Below are positions 1 through 7,227 of a stretch of DNA of 64,000 nt, one piece after another. The notes under the pieces were generated by a model. The model was given only the letters and a program-made list of their open reading frames with translations. It was not told the DNA's origin and did no database searches. The DNA lies in assembly GCF_003369565.1 (NCBI RefSeq), contig NZ_PIOD01000003.1, positions 1 through 64,000 of the forward strand, read 5' to 3'. Position numbers and translations under genes: made by a program. Source of the stretch: Oceanobacillus chungangensis. GTDB lineage: Bacteria; Bacillota; Bacilli; Bacillales; Amphibacillaceae. Within the stretch, counting starts at the first letter, position 1. Every line of letters starts with the position of its first letter.

Positions 1-90
1 TTTTAAATTCTTCACTATATTTGACCATAAAAACACCCCCGAAAGTTAGATTTTCTACTCTAACTTTCGGGGGTCGGTACCTAAGTCAGT
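1..90 (-). mobile_element. Probable left end of an IS3-family element (partial, runs off the window)
   Basis: On the minus strand an ATG at 27 opens a frame reading MVKYSEEFK before the edge, which resembles the start of IS3/IS150-group OrfA transposases. Just upstream lies a perfect 15-bp inverted repeat (about 35-49 and 58-72) made of CCCCCGAAAGTTAGA and its complement, followed by a T run on the minus strand. Such a hairpin near an IS end can block read-through into the transposase; it could also terminate the oxidoreductase transcript. Only nine codons are visible and no terminal repeat pair can be checked, so the assignment is tentative. Confidence 0.45.
35..77 (-). terminator. Hairpin with 15-bp perfect stem, terminator-like on the minus strand
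   Basis: CCCCCGAAAGTTAGA pairs perfectly with its complement across an 8-nt loop, and a short T run follows on the minus strand. It lies directly downstream of the Gfo/Idh oxidoreductase gene and probably ends that transcript, whether or not it belongs to the adjacent IS. Confidence 0.6.
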
Positions 91-100
91 GCGACCTCTT

Positions 101-1081
101 TTATTCTCCTGGGAACAATAAGCTCCCCTGTTTTTTTCTGGCAACTTCTAAACATTTGGCAACCAATCTGCTTCTTTCCAGCCATAATTCATGATTTCTA
201 ATGTTTCCTTCCTTAACCATTCCAAGAAACACTTCAACCTCATAAACCATATCTAAATCCAGCTGTTCTTCAGCAACATTTACAGTTTCCTTTGTCTTTC
301 GATTATAGACTGCTAGTTGTTGAATCGGAGCAATATGATCGACTGTGATTGTTCCGTCTTCCCCGTGGATTTCCGATGGCATATTTGCTTGGGCAATCTT
401 CGAGCAAAGAATCGTCACATTGAACCCATCATAAGTTAATACTAGGGTCCCACTTCCGTCAACACCATTTTCTAGTAGTGTTGGAAAGTATGTCACATCA
501 TCTGGCTCACCGAATAAATCAATCGCCATGCTTAGTGGGTATACTCCTAAATCCATTAGAGCTCCACCAGCAAACTCTTTTGTAAATACATTTCCTATGT
601 TTCCATCTTTAAATGCATCGTATTTTGATGAATATTGGATATACTGGAGCATTACACTACGAACCTGCCCGATCTGCTTAAGTGAATCTTTTAATATTTT
701 ATAGTTTGGTGAGAATAGATGCCTGTATCCCTCGAAAACATATACATCATTCTGCTTTGCTCGTTCTTGAATAACTTGCCATTGCCGTTCATTTAACGCC
801 ATTGGTTTCTCACAAAAGACATTTTTTTGATGTTCAATACAAGCTAGTACATGCTCATAATGCAAAATATTTGGTGATGCAATATAGACAAAATCCGTAT
901 CGGTTTCAAGCATCTCCTCTATATTCGTAAACCATTCCAATGCGCCGTTCTTCGTTGCAAAGCTTCTTGCTGTTTCCTCTGACCGGGAATAGACAGATAC
1001 AAGTTCTATTTCTTTGAAGTGATTTGTAGCCTTAATAAATGCTTCCGTTATCCAGCTTGTTCCAATCGTTGAAAATTTCAT
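101..1081 (-). CDS. Gfo/Idh/MocA family NAD(P)-dependent oxidoreductase
   Basis: The 326-residue protein has an N-terminal Rossmann fold beginning at residues 3-15 (IGTSWITEAF), the family Glu-Lys-Pro motif at 91-93, and a C-terminal alpha/beta substrate domain containing the GGALMDLGVYPLS stretch near 172. Members are cytosolic dehydrogenases or reductases of sugars, inositols or related polyols, and the exact substrate cannot be read from sequence. The ATG overlaps the stop of the small membrane-protein gene upstream (ATGA), so the two are probably translated together. Length is normal for the family. No sugar-uptake genes lie nearby to suggest a substrate. Confidence 0.85.
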   Translation of the reverse strand: MKFSTIGTSWITEAFIKATNHFKEIELVSVYSRSEETARSFATKNGALEWFTNIEEMLETDTDFVYIASPNILHYEHVLACIEHQKNVFCEKPMALNERQWQVIQERAKQNDVYVFEGYRHLFSPNYKILKDSLKQIGQVRSVMLQYIQYSSKYDAFKDGNIGNVFTKEFAGGALMDLGVYPLSMAIDLFGEPDDVTYFPTLLENGVDGSGTLVLTYDGFNVTILCSKIAQANMPSEIHGEDGTITVDHIAPIQQLAVYNRKTKETVNVAEEQLDLDMVYEVEVFLGMVKEGNIRNHELWLERSRLVAKCLEVARKKQGSLLFPGE

Positions 1082-1242
1082 TTTATCCCTCTCATTTCTG
1101 TACTATTTTCTTTTTCGTCTTCTGGAAGTGGATCAATGGAGTGTTTATAGCTATACCCTTTGGATATCTGTTTCATAGACAGGTAGAATACCATTGCTAC
1201 AAAAGCTAGCGAAACAACCCCAGCAATAATATAAGCACCCAT
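1078..1242 (-). CDS. Small single-pass membrane protein, YtzI-like
   Basis: This 54-codon frame starts with ATG after a GGGGGAG Shine-Dalgarno sequence and reads MGAYIIAGVVSLAFVAMVFY, a clear N-terminal membrane segment. A short cytosolic tail follows with YSYKHSIDPLP and an acidic end. The layout and the K-H-(S/T)-(I/V)-D tail recall the short Bacillus YtzI membrane proteins, whose role is unknown. Its stop overlaps the oxidoreductase start by ATGA, a sign of translational coupling. The YtzI resemblance is from memory of the family and not from an alignment. Confidence 0.7.
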   Translation of the reverse strand: MGAYIIAGVVSLAFVAMVFYLSMKQISKGYSYKHSIDPLPEDEKENSTEMRGIK

Positions 1243-1372
1243 TGCCTATTTCTCCCCCTCATATTTAATTCACTATCTATTAGCTTAACCTACTCCGAAA
1301 GCATTTTCAATGATTCTAGTGGCGAATTTCCACTCTGAACTTTTATAGAGTGATGGGTGCTCTCAGGCATGT

Positions 1373-1491
1373 CGCTACGGAAATACACTACGCTTTCCGC
1401 GGGCGGCTGGTGAGCCTACTCGTGCTATCGCACTTCGCAGTCTCACTGAGGCCTTTCCTCCCGCAGGAGTCTCCGTGTATCTCCTTCGCTA
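1373..1491. repeat. Dispersed repeat family A, copy 1
   Basis: This ~120-bp element is bounded by GGAAATACAC and its near complement GTGTAT(C/T)TCC, with internal conserved blocks CTTTCCGCGGGCGGCTGG, TGAGCCT and CTCCCGCAGGAGTCTCC. Other copies lie at 28547-28664, 45373-45493, 57020-57138 and 62951-63071. GC content is clearly above the flanks. It is non-coding; short open frames across it are chance. The rest of the 1243-1698 gap shows nothing else I can support. Confidence 0.85.
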
Positions 1492-1648
1492 GGATGGTGC
1501 AAAGAAACAGATTGCTATCTCCCTATATAATAAGAAATCAGTTTCTAATGAAGATGCATTTCTGCCAATGATATTTCTTTTAAAAATACACATCGCAACT
1601 AGTCTGTTTTATTTAAATCTTAACGAAAAATACAAAATTCACTTATAA

Positions 1649-1682
1649 AAAACTGCAACCATTTTTTAATGATTGCAGTTTT
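1649..1682 (-). terminator. Intrinsic terminator of murB
   Basis: AAAACTGCAA pairs with TTGCAGTTTT, and a T run follows on the minus strand. It sits 17 bases past the murB stop. Confidence 0.85.
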
Positions 1683-1698
1683 GTTTTAGGTTATTTTT

Positions 1699-2616
1699 CT
1701 ATAAATCCTCACCAATAATTTTCACTTCTCGCTCTAATTCAACACCGAATTTTTCTTTAACGGTTGCTTGCACGTATTGTATGAGGTTGATGTATTCCTT
1801 TGCTGTTGCATTGTCTTTGTTTACAATAAAGCCAGCGTGCTTAAGGGATACTTGTGCTCCGCCTATTTGCTTACCTTGCAAGTTACTATCTTGGATTAGC
1901 TTTCCTGCAAAATAACCTGGTGGGCGTTTAAAGACGCTTCCACAAGATGGATACTCTAATGGTTGCTTCGATTCCCGTTTATAAGTCAAATCATCCATTA
2001 CTTCCTTAATCGCTTCATAATGTGCTTCTTTTAATGCGAAATTAGCTTCGAGTACGATATAACCATTATCTGGAATGTTGCTCGTGCGATATGCTAAATC
2101 TAACTCTTCTGCAGATAAAGTAAGTAGATCACCTTCTCTATTAACAACTAGTGTACTCACTAGGACGTCTTTTACTTCCCCGCCGTATGCTCCTGCATTC
2201 ATGAATAAAGCACCACCGACAGATCCAGGGATTCCGCACGCAAATTCCAGGCCAGAAAGATTCGCTTGAAGTGCCTCCCTTGAAGCATCAATTATTCGTG
2301 CACCACTTTGCGCAATCAGATTATTACCCTCTATTCTAACCTCATTTAACTTTTGTAAATTCATGACAATCCCACGAATGCCGCCATCTTTAACAATTAG
2401 ATTCGACCCATTGCCTAATAATGTGAAAGCAATATTTTCTTCGTTTGCCAGTTTTACAATTTTCTGTACCTGCTCATAGCTTTCCGGTGTCACATAGTAA
2501 TCAGCCATGCCGCCAAGATGTGTATACGTATGGTTCTTCAGCTGCTCATTCACCAGCACATCCTCAGCAGTTGTAATGTTGATTAGTTTATCATATATAT
2601 GATGATTATTAGCCAA
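1699..2616 (-). CDS. murB: UDP-N-acetylenolpyruvoylglucosamine reductase MurB
   Basis: MurB makes UDP-N-acetylmuramic acid by NADPH- and FAD-dependent reduction of the enolpyruvyl group in early cytosolic peptidoglycan synthesis. The FAD-binding segments LLGNGSNLIV and GIPGSVGGALFMNAGAYGGE are intact. SCGSVFKRP supplies the catalytic serine, and the C-terminal GVELEREV holds the conserved glutamate, as in the shorter MurB type of Gram-positives. A TTG at 2616 is nine bases past AAAGGA; the ATG at 2625 abuts that site and is less likely, though it would add only three residues. The gene stands alone with its own terminator, not in a mur cluster. Confidence 0.93.
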   Translation of the reverse strand: MANNHHIYDKLINITTAEDVLVNEQLKNHTYTHLGGMADYYVTPESYEQVQKIVKLANEENIAFTLLGNGSNLIVKDGGIRGIVMNLQKLNEVRIEGNNLIAQSGARIIDASREALQANLSGLEFACGIPGSVGGALFMNAGAYGGEVKDVLVSTLVVNREGDLLTLSAEELDLAYRTSNIPDNGYIVLEANFALKEAHYEAIKEVMDDLTYKRESKQPLEYPSCGSVFKRPPGYFAGKLIQDSNLQGKQIGGAQVSLKHAGFIVNKDNATAKEYINLIQYVQATVKEKFGVELEREVKIIGEDL

Positions 2617-2721
2617 ACCTATCATTCCTTTAAATTAAATATTCCTAAGAGGATTCGATAATACAATTAATCTTATGTCTAGTCTCTGTTGCATGAAAGC
2701 TTTTAAACTTTTTGCCTGCCT

Positions 2722-2751
2722 AAAAATTCACCAAAAAATTGGTGAATTTTT
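2722..2751 (-). terminator. Terminator-like hairpin downstream of the DUF915 gene
   Basis: AAAAATTCACC and GGTGAATTTTT form a perfect 11-bp stem, and the T-rich right arm provides the run on either strand. On the minus strand it lies past the DUF915 gene and the family B repeat, so it could end that operon. Confidence 0.7.
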
Positions 2752-2754
2752 ATT

Positions 2755-2845
2755 GGCAGAAAAGAAAGTATATCCATCTTTGTTTCTACATAAGTGCAAC
2801 TAAGGCATTCGCCCAAAGGCTTAGGCGTTTGCCTTATTTTTCTAA
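2755..2845 (-). repeat. Two-hairpin repeat family B, copy 1 (minus orientation)
   Basis: Read on the minus strand this copy contains the shared core CCTTAGTTGCACTTATGTAG. Hairpin 1 is AATAAGGCA paired with TGCCTTAGTT, with a further CGCC/GGCG inner stem; hairpin 2 is GTAGAAACAAAG paired with CTTTCTTTTCTGC. Bases differ from other copies while pairing is kept, which points to RNA or cruciform structure under selection or shared descent. It lies just past the DUF915 stop. Confidence 0.75.
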
Positions 2846-2862
2846 CATCTCTATATTGTAAG

Positions 2863-3666
2863 TTATTGCAGCCCATCTTGCCACAAAAATGAGTGGATTA
2901 ATTTATCTACTTCTGCACTTTCATGTAATGCACTATGACCAAGATTTTCATCCTCAAGCATTATTTCTTGTAATTGTTGTTCTGGAACAATGCTTCTTAA
3001 CGTCGCTACACTTTCAGGAACTGCCACTACATCACCTGTGCTGCCAATGCTTAACACATTTACACCTTTAGGAAAGCTACTGGCGTGAAGCAGTTCTAGT
3101 GCAAGTGAATTAGGCATCAGATCAGTTGCTGCTTCATCAACGTTTATTTGAAAGTATTCTTGACTATATATCCCATCAAACGGGCTGCCAATTGTGATTA
3201 ATTTATCAACATTCGGATACTCTTGCCCCATATATCCCATTATATATTTCATTGAAATAATTCCACCCATTGAATGGCCAACAAGGTTGACTGATTCAAT
3301 CCCATATTTTTCCTTTAGATGCTGCATAACGGAGGCGAGGTAATCTGTACTATCAGCGAAATCATCACGATTATTCTCCAATACGACTTGAATGAAATTT
3401 GGGCCAGATTTCTCTGCATCTATAATATAATCATGCAGATGTCCATTGGCACTTACATAATAAAGAAGCCCTTTATTTCCCAAGTGGTATTCTTTTTCAA
3501 AACGATCGAGCATATAGCCAAAGGAATTCTCTGTCCCTTTATAGCCATGGACAAATACAATTGGATCTGTTAAGGATAATTCAGTCCTTGCCTGTCTAAT
3601 CTCTACTATTCCACAAATAATAATGGCAATTAGTATTGCAATACTTATCTTACTTCTTTGTTTCAA
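2863..3666 (-). CDS. Alpha/beta hydrolase, DUF915 (lipase/esterase-like), membrane-anchored
   Basis: The protein has an N-terminal membrane segment (SIAILIAIIICGIVEI), then DPIVFVHGYKG (oxyanion region), the nucleophile elbow GHSMGG, a DGIYSQ segment and a late LGHSALHES histidine, the expected catalytic layout of an extracytoplasmic DUF915 hydrolase. Its natural substrate is unknown. I place the start at TTG 3666: GAGGGG lies seven bases upstream, and this start falls just after the stop of the preceding gene. The longer ATG frame at 3723 would overlap that gene by 43 bases and has no good ribosome site. The result is 267 residues. Confidence 0.8.
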   Translation of the reverse strand: MKQRSKISIAILIAIIICGIVEIRQARTELSLTDPIVFVHGYKGTENSFGYMLDRFEKEYHLGNKGLLYYVSANGHLHDYIIDAEKSGPNFIQVVLENNRDDFADSTDYLASVMQHLKEKYGIESVNLVGHSMGGIISMKYIMGYMGQEYPNVDKLITIGSPFDGIYSQEYFQINVDEAATDLMPNSLALELLHASSFPKGVNVLSIGSTGDVVAVPESVATLRSIVPEQQLQEIMLEDENLGHSALHESAEVDKLIHSFLWQDGLQ

Positions 3667-3680
3667 AAAATACCCCTCAT

Positions 3681-4061
3681 TTAAGCGTTTTTCTTTAATG
3701 TTTTCTGCTTCAAAATAAACCATGTGAAATAAGACCCAATTAAGAATAACAATATTTTAACTGCCATTAATGGAATGACGAAGATAATCGTAAATAACAT
3801 CGAAATCCACAATACGGAAACACCAACGACCTTAGCTTGTAATGGGATTCCTTTTCCTTGTCTATAATTTAATATATATGGACCAAAATATTTATTCGAA
3901 ATTAACCAATTATATAAACGTTCGGAACTGCGTACATAGCATGCAGCTGCAAGTAGCAGGAGTGGCGTTGTCGGAAGTAACGGTAGAAAGATACCTAATA
4001 TGCCTAAACCTAATGAAATTGTACCTGCGATAATTAATAATACCTTTTTCAAATGGATCAT
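3681..4061 (-). CDS. DUF454 (YbaN-like) inner-membrane protein
   Basis: The 126-residue protein has about three to four hydrophobic segments. It shows the family pattern near the N terminus: GLGILGIFLPLLPTTPLLLL, then ACYVRSSERLYNWL and a YFGPYILNYRQGKGIP loop. This family is widespread in bacteria with no defined biochemical role. It sits 15 bases upstream of the DUF915 hydrolase, so the two probably share a transcript. No regulatory site is evident before it. Confidence 0.8.
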   Translation of the reverse strand: MIHLKKVLLIIAGTISLGLGILGIFLPLLPTTPLLLLAAACYVRSSERLYNWLISNKYFGPYILNYRQGKGIPLQAKVVGVSVLWISMLFTIIFVIPLMAVKILLFLIGSYFTWFILKQKTLKKNA

Positions 4062-4150
4062 GATTTAACACCAGCTAAGATTATATTTTAACCACATTAT
4101 AACATGAAACATTAATAATATCGGTTGTAGATTTAACTATTATTTGAACA

Positions 4151-4948
4151 CTAGATTAATTTCTCAATAGAGTGATACGTTGGTTTTCCATGATCAAATG
4201 TTGAAACATAACGAAAGCCAATTTCCTGCAATAACACAAGTGATTGTTTAAACTCATAAGCAAGCGTTGTTTCAACGTGAGAATCAGATCCAAGTGTGAT
4301 AATTTTGCCGCCGCACTCCTTATACAATGACAATATATCCGCGCTTGGCATACCACCGTCAAGTCCATAGCGGTAGCCTGACGTATTTAATTCAATCCCT
4401 TTTCCAGCAGGAATAATTTCATTAAAAATCTCTCTAATAATCGAATGAAAATTATCGCTGCTCTTTTCCTTTGTATAACGTTTCACTAAATCTAGATGTC
4501 CCAGAATACTAAATTCCTTATATTTCTTAATGCAGCTTAGTAATTCTTCATAATAGATTTGATATGCATCCTCCACTGTTTTCCCTTGGAAAAATTCACC
4601 GGAATGAAGATCCTTCCCCTCTGTCGCATGCATGGAGCAAATAACAAAGTCAAATGACTCTTGATTCATTAATGCTTCGTATCGATCGAGTAAATGAGGT
4701 TGAAGTCCGATTTCTACTCCTTTTTTAATTTGAATACGGTCTGCATACGTATCTTGCATTCTTTTTATTTTTTGATTATATGCTGCTAAATCAAATTCAA
4801 AAATCCAATCCTTATCTGGATAATCATAATCAATATGCTCCGTGAAACAAATTTCCTCAAGTCCAATTTCAATTGCCTTCTCAATTGTTGTTTCCATCTT
4901 CGTTTCACAATCAGCGGAAAAATCACTATGAATATGGTAATCGAACAT
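4151..4948 (-). CDS. hisJ: Histidinol-phosphatase, PHP family (HisJ/HisK type)
   Basis: The protein begins MFDYHIHSDFSADCE, the PHP-domain His-X-His metal motif, followed by TEHIDYDYPD and later GHLDLVKRY and SDSHVETTLAYEF metal-ligand segments. PHP phosphatases of this type remove phosphate from histidinol phosphate, the step between HisC and HisD. The adjacent his operon has no phosphatase, which supports this role. I chose ATG 4948 because GGAAG lies upstream and the HIH motif is then N-terminal as in the family; a longer frame to 5026 adds 26 residues without support. The gene is divergent from hisZ. Confidence 0.88.
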   Translation of the reverse strand: MFDYHIHSDFSADCETKMETTIEKAIEIGLEEICFTEHIDYDYPDKDWIFEFDLAAYNQKIKRMQDTYADRIQIKKGVEIGLQPHLLDRYEALMNQESFDFVICSMHATEGKDLHSGEFFQGKTVEDAYQIYYEELLSCIKKYKEFSILGHLDLVKRYTKEKSSDNFHSIIREIFNEIIPAGKGIELNTSGYRYGLDGGMPSADILSLYKECGGKIITLGSDSHVETTLAYEFKQSLVLLQEIGFRYVSTFDHGKPTYHSIEKLI

Positions 4949-5026
4949 AAACAACACTTCCTTTTTTATAGTATAGGAAAATATATAAATTTTTCCATGT
5001 AATCCCAATGATTGGAAAGGCCACAT

Positions 5027-5090
5027 CTAGCTCCAGCGACTAGTGAGACTTTCTACACATCCGTACATCGCTAAACGGGCACTTCCACTT
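5027..5090. repeat. Fragment of repeat family C
   Basis: The sequence CTCCAGCG(A/C)...AGCGAGACTT-like at 5028-5055 resembles the start of the fuller copy at 59917-60222 (GTCCAGCTCCAGCGCTCG). Only about 60 bases are present and the match is loose, so this is a remnant at best. It lies just upstream of the his promoter. Confidence 0.45.
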
Positions 5091-5095
5091 TTTTA

Positions 5096-5124
5096 TTGAC
5101 ATTTTTAATTATACTGAATATAAT
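5096..5124 (+). promoter_or_regulatory. SigA-type promoter of the his operon
   Basis: TTGACA at 5096-5101 and TATAAT at 5119-5124 are separated by exactly 17 bases, a consensus vegetative promoter. Transcription would begin near 5131 and give a leader of about 234 nt before hisZ. Confidence 0.88.
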
Positions 5125-5170
5125 ACTATATAACTTTAGTTAGATAAAGCGATAAAGTAATAAAGTTTAT

Positions 5171-5340
5171 TTTAAAAACAAATTGCTCGTTTAATGGCTG
5201 AAGAACTCCACCCAGATCTTGTCCATAAGTGGAGAGAAACGAACTATCATACCTAGGCTGTAGTTAGTTTCTCTAGCCTTTGGGCGCTTGATCTGGATGC
5301 TACCCACAAAGCAATTGTAATCAGGAATCAGCCATCTTAT
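5171..5340 (+). ncRNA. Structured, non-T-box leader RNA of the his operon (candidate cis-regulator)
   Basis: Between the promoter and hisZ several perfect or near-perfect complementary segments can be read. P1 is ATGGCTGA 5194-5201 with TCAGCCAT 5328-5335. P2 is CTCCAC 5206-5211 with GTGGAG 5229-5234. P3 is GAGAAACGAACTA 5233-5245 with 5261-5273, one mismatch. P4 is 5278-5284 with 5304-5311. The P2 loop CCAGATC (5212-5218) is complementary to GATCTGG (5290-5296) in the P4 loop, a possible kissing contact. AATTGCT 5181-5187 also matches AGCAATT 5310-5316, which would form a pseudoknot or an alternative pairing. No T-box, GGUGGNACC motif or clear terminator is present. Function is inferred from position only. 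Confidence 0.55.
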
Positions 5341-5364
5341 TAAGACATATAAAGGAGAATCGCA

Positions 5365-6594
5365 ATGCAAAAGTATATTCTAAGTCAGAATAAAAATTCA
5401 AATGTTGAAGATTTTCAAATGAGAGAACAGCTCATTAACACTTTTAAACATCGCTTTACTACTTACGGCTATAAACAAGTACGGACTTCTACCTTTGAAC
5501 AATATGATATGTATGGAAGTATTACCGGCACTGTAAATAAAGATGAAATGATTAAAGTTATCGATTCTTCTGGACAGGTATTAGTGCTTAGACCCGATGT
5601 TACAATCCCGCTTGCTCGAATGAATAGAGCGACAACAGACCAGCGACTCTTTTATATATTGGATGTATTCCGCCAGTCAATCGAACAAAATGAGCAAAAA
5701 GAAAGTACACAGGCAGGGGTAGAGTTCTTTGGTGATAATAGTCCAGAGGCTGACGCAGAAGTGATTGTCTTGGCGATTCATACACTAAAGGATTTAGGCT
5801 TTACCAATTTCAAAATTGAACTTGGCCACGCTGGTTTTTTCAAGGAATTGATTCAACAAGCAGACATAAGCCAAAACCAGCTTGAAACATTACAAACATA
5901 CATCCATTCAAAAAACTTAGTAGAAATCGAGCCATTTCTCAAAGCCATTGGCCTTGCAGATGATTTACGAAATGCGATTCAATTAATCCCAATGATGTAT
6001 GGTAATCCAGCAGACGTTATTGACGAAGCAAAAAAGATTATTCGCAACGAATCAATGAAGCAGGTGCTGCAAAATATCATTGCTGTATACGATGTGCTCG
6101 TGGATTACGGTGTTGCTGATTCCATTGTATTGAATCTTGGATTAATTAACAATATGGATTATTATTCTGGCATCATCTTTCAAGGTTTTCTTGATAGTAT
6201 TGGTAAACCAGTCTTAATGGGTGGACGATATGACCATCTTGGAAAGCAATTTGGAAATACAATTCCCGCTATTGGCTTTGCATTTGAGGTCGATTACCTC
6301 GTTCATGCATTGCAGCAGCAAGGAAAAGAAATTGTAGAGATTGAACCCGATTTTATTATTAAGTATGATAAAACGAAACAAAAGGCTGCACTTCAAGCAG
6401 CATATCGATTACGGAATGAAGGACTGCAGATATTAACTTATTTAGTAGATAACGTGGAAGTAAATGATGCCACCACAGCCATCGTCAATTACACAAAAGA
6501 TGAGCAGCAGCTTATTACTCAAATTAAGTCACACACCTTTGCAAGTGCCGATGAGCTCGTCAGCCAATGTCTAGCTATTAAGGAGGAGAAATAA
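5365..6594 (+). CDS. hisZ: ATP phosphoribosyltransferase regulatory subunit HisZ
   Basis: HisZ is a catalytically inactive histidyl-tRNA synthetase paralogue that forms the active, feedback-regulated enzyme with short HisG. The HisRS-like core is visible: RPDVTIPLARM after the first strand-turn, FYILDVFRQS, a FKIELGHAGFFKEL segment and GGRYDHLGKQFG (motif 3 region). Length is 409 residues, typical of HisZ. The start ATG follows AAAGGAG by eight bases. It is the first gene of the his operon and is separated by nothing from hisG. The structured leader lies immediately upstream. Confidence 0.93.
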   Translation: MQKYILSQNKNSNVEDFQMREQLINTFKHRFTTYGYKQVRTSTFEQYDMYGSITGTVNKDEMIKVIDSSGQVLVLRPDVTIPLARMNRATTDQRLFYILDVFRQSIEQNEQKESTQAGVEFFGDNSPEADAEVIVLAIHTLKDLGFTNFKIELGHAGFFKELIQQADISQNQLETLQTYIHSKNLVEIEPFLKAIGLADDLRNAIQLIPMMYGNPADVIDEAKKIIRNESMKQVLQNIIAVYDVLVDYGVADSIVLNLGLINNMDYYSGIIFQGFLDSIGKPVLMGGRYDHLGKQFGNTIPAIGFAFEVDYLVHALQQQGKEIVEIEPDFIIKYDKTKQKAALQAAYRLRNEGLQILTYLVDNVEVNDATTAIVNYTKDEQQLITQIKSHTFASADELVSQCLAIKEEK

Positions 6595-7221
6595 TTGGAA
6601 CAAATTACTTTAGCATTAGCAAAAGGGAGACCTGCAAAGCAAACCATTTCCCTGCTTGAAAAAACTGGCGAACATTTTCCAGAGCTGACTGAAGAAAGTC
6701 GGAAGCTTGTTTTTCATAATTTGGATCAATCAATTAAGGTGATTTTTGTTAAAGCTGTTGACGTCCCAACCTATGTAGAGAAAGGCGCTGCAGATATTGG
6801 CATTGTCGGAAAGGATAATATTTTAGAATCTCTTGCAGATATATACGAATTACTAGATTTAAAGATTGGTAAATGTAAATTTTCTGTTGCCGGAAAGGCT
6901 GACCATCATCCCTCGGATAATCAGAAGCTAACGATAGCAACGAAATATCCAAACATTGCCAAGAAGCATTTCAAGAAAAAAGGGCAACCGATCGAAATCG
7001 TAAAATTAAATGGTTCTGTCGAATTAGCGCCATTGATTGGCTTAGCCGATTATATTGTTGATATCGTCGAAACTGGCAATACATTAAGAGAAAATGGTCT
7101 ATCAGTTCTGGAAGATATTGAGACTATCAGTACGAGATTAATTGTTAATAAAGCAAGTTTTGCAACAAAATCAACGCAAGTAAATCAGTTTATCAATCAA
7201 TTAAAGCTGGCATTGGAGTGA
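6595..7221 (+). CDS. hisG: ATP phosphoribosyltransferase catalytic subunit HisG (short form)
   Basis: HisG condenses ATP and PRPP, the first and committed step of histidine synthesis. At 208 residues it is the short form without the C-terminal regulatory domain, which explains the HisZ partner upstream. The PRPP-binding loop DIVETGNTL lies at 156-164, and VEKGAADIGIVGKDN at 61-75 is the conserved ATP-side segment. Translation starts at TTG directly after the hisZ stop, with AAGGAGGAG eight bases ahead. Histidine inhibition is expected to act through HisZ. Confidence 0.95.
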   Translation: MEQITLALAKGRPAKQTISLLEKTGEHFPELTEESRKLVFHNLDQSIKVIFVKAVDVPTYVEKGAADIGIVGKDNILESLADIYELLDLKIGKCKFSVAGKADHHPSDNQKLTIATKYPNIAKKHFKKKGQPIEIVKLNGSVELAPLIGLADYIVDIVETGNTLRENGLSVLEDIETISTRLIVNKASFATKSTQVNQFINQLKLALE

Positions 7222-7227
7222 TAAAGA

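Noticed and set aside
1350-1571. Open reading frame through the family A repeat on the plus strand
   Set aside because: It has no ribosome site and its codons follow the repeat, with no family likeness. The same holds for frames at 28419-28613 and 62661-62998.
5250-5276. HutP-like UAG repeats in the his leader
   Set aside because: Four UAG triplets occur near 5253-5276, but spacing is irregular and most fall in the P3 helix, unlike HutP sites.
5171-5340. T-box or lysine-type riboswitch in the his leader
   Set aside because: No GGUGGNACC T-box sequence, AG-box or specifier loop, and no lysine-riboswitch core motifs can be found. The helix arrangement differs from both.
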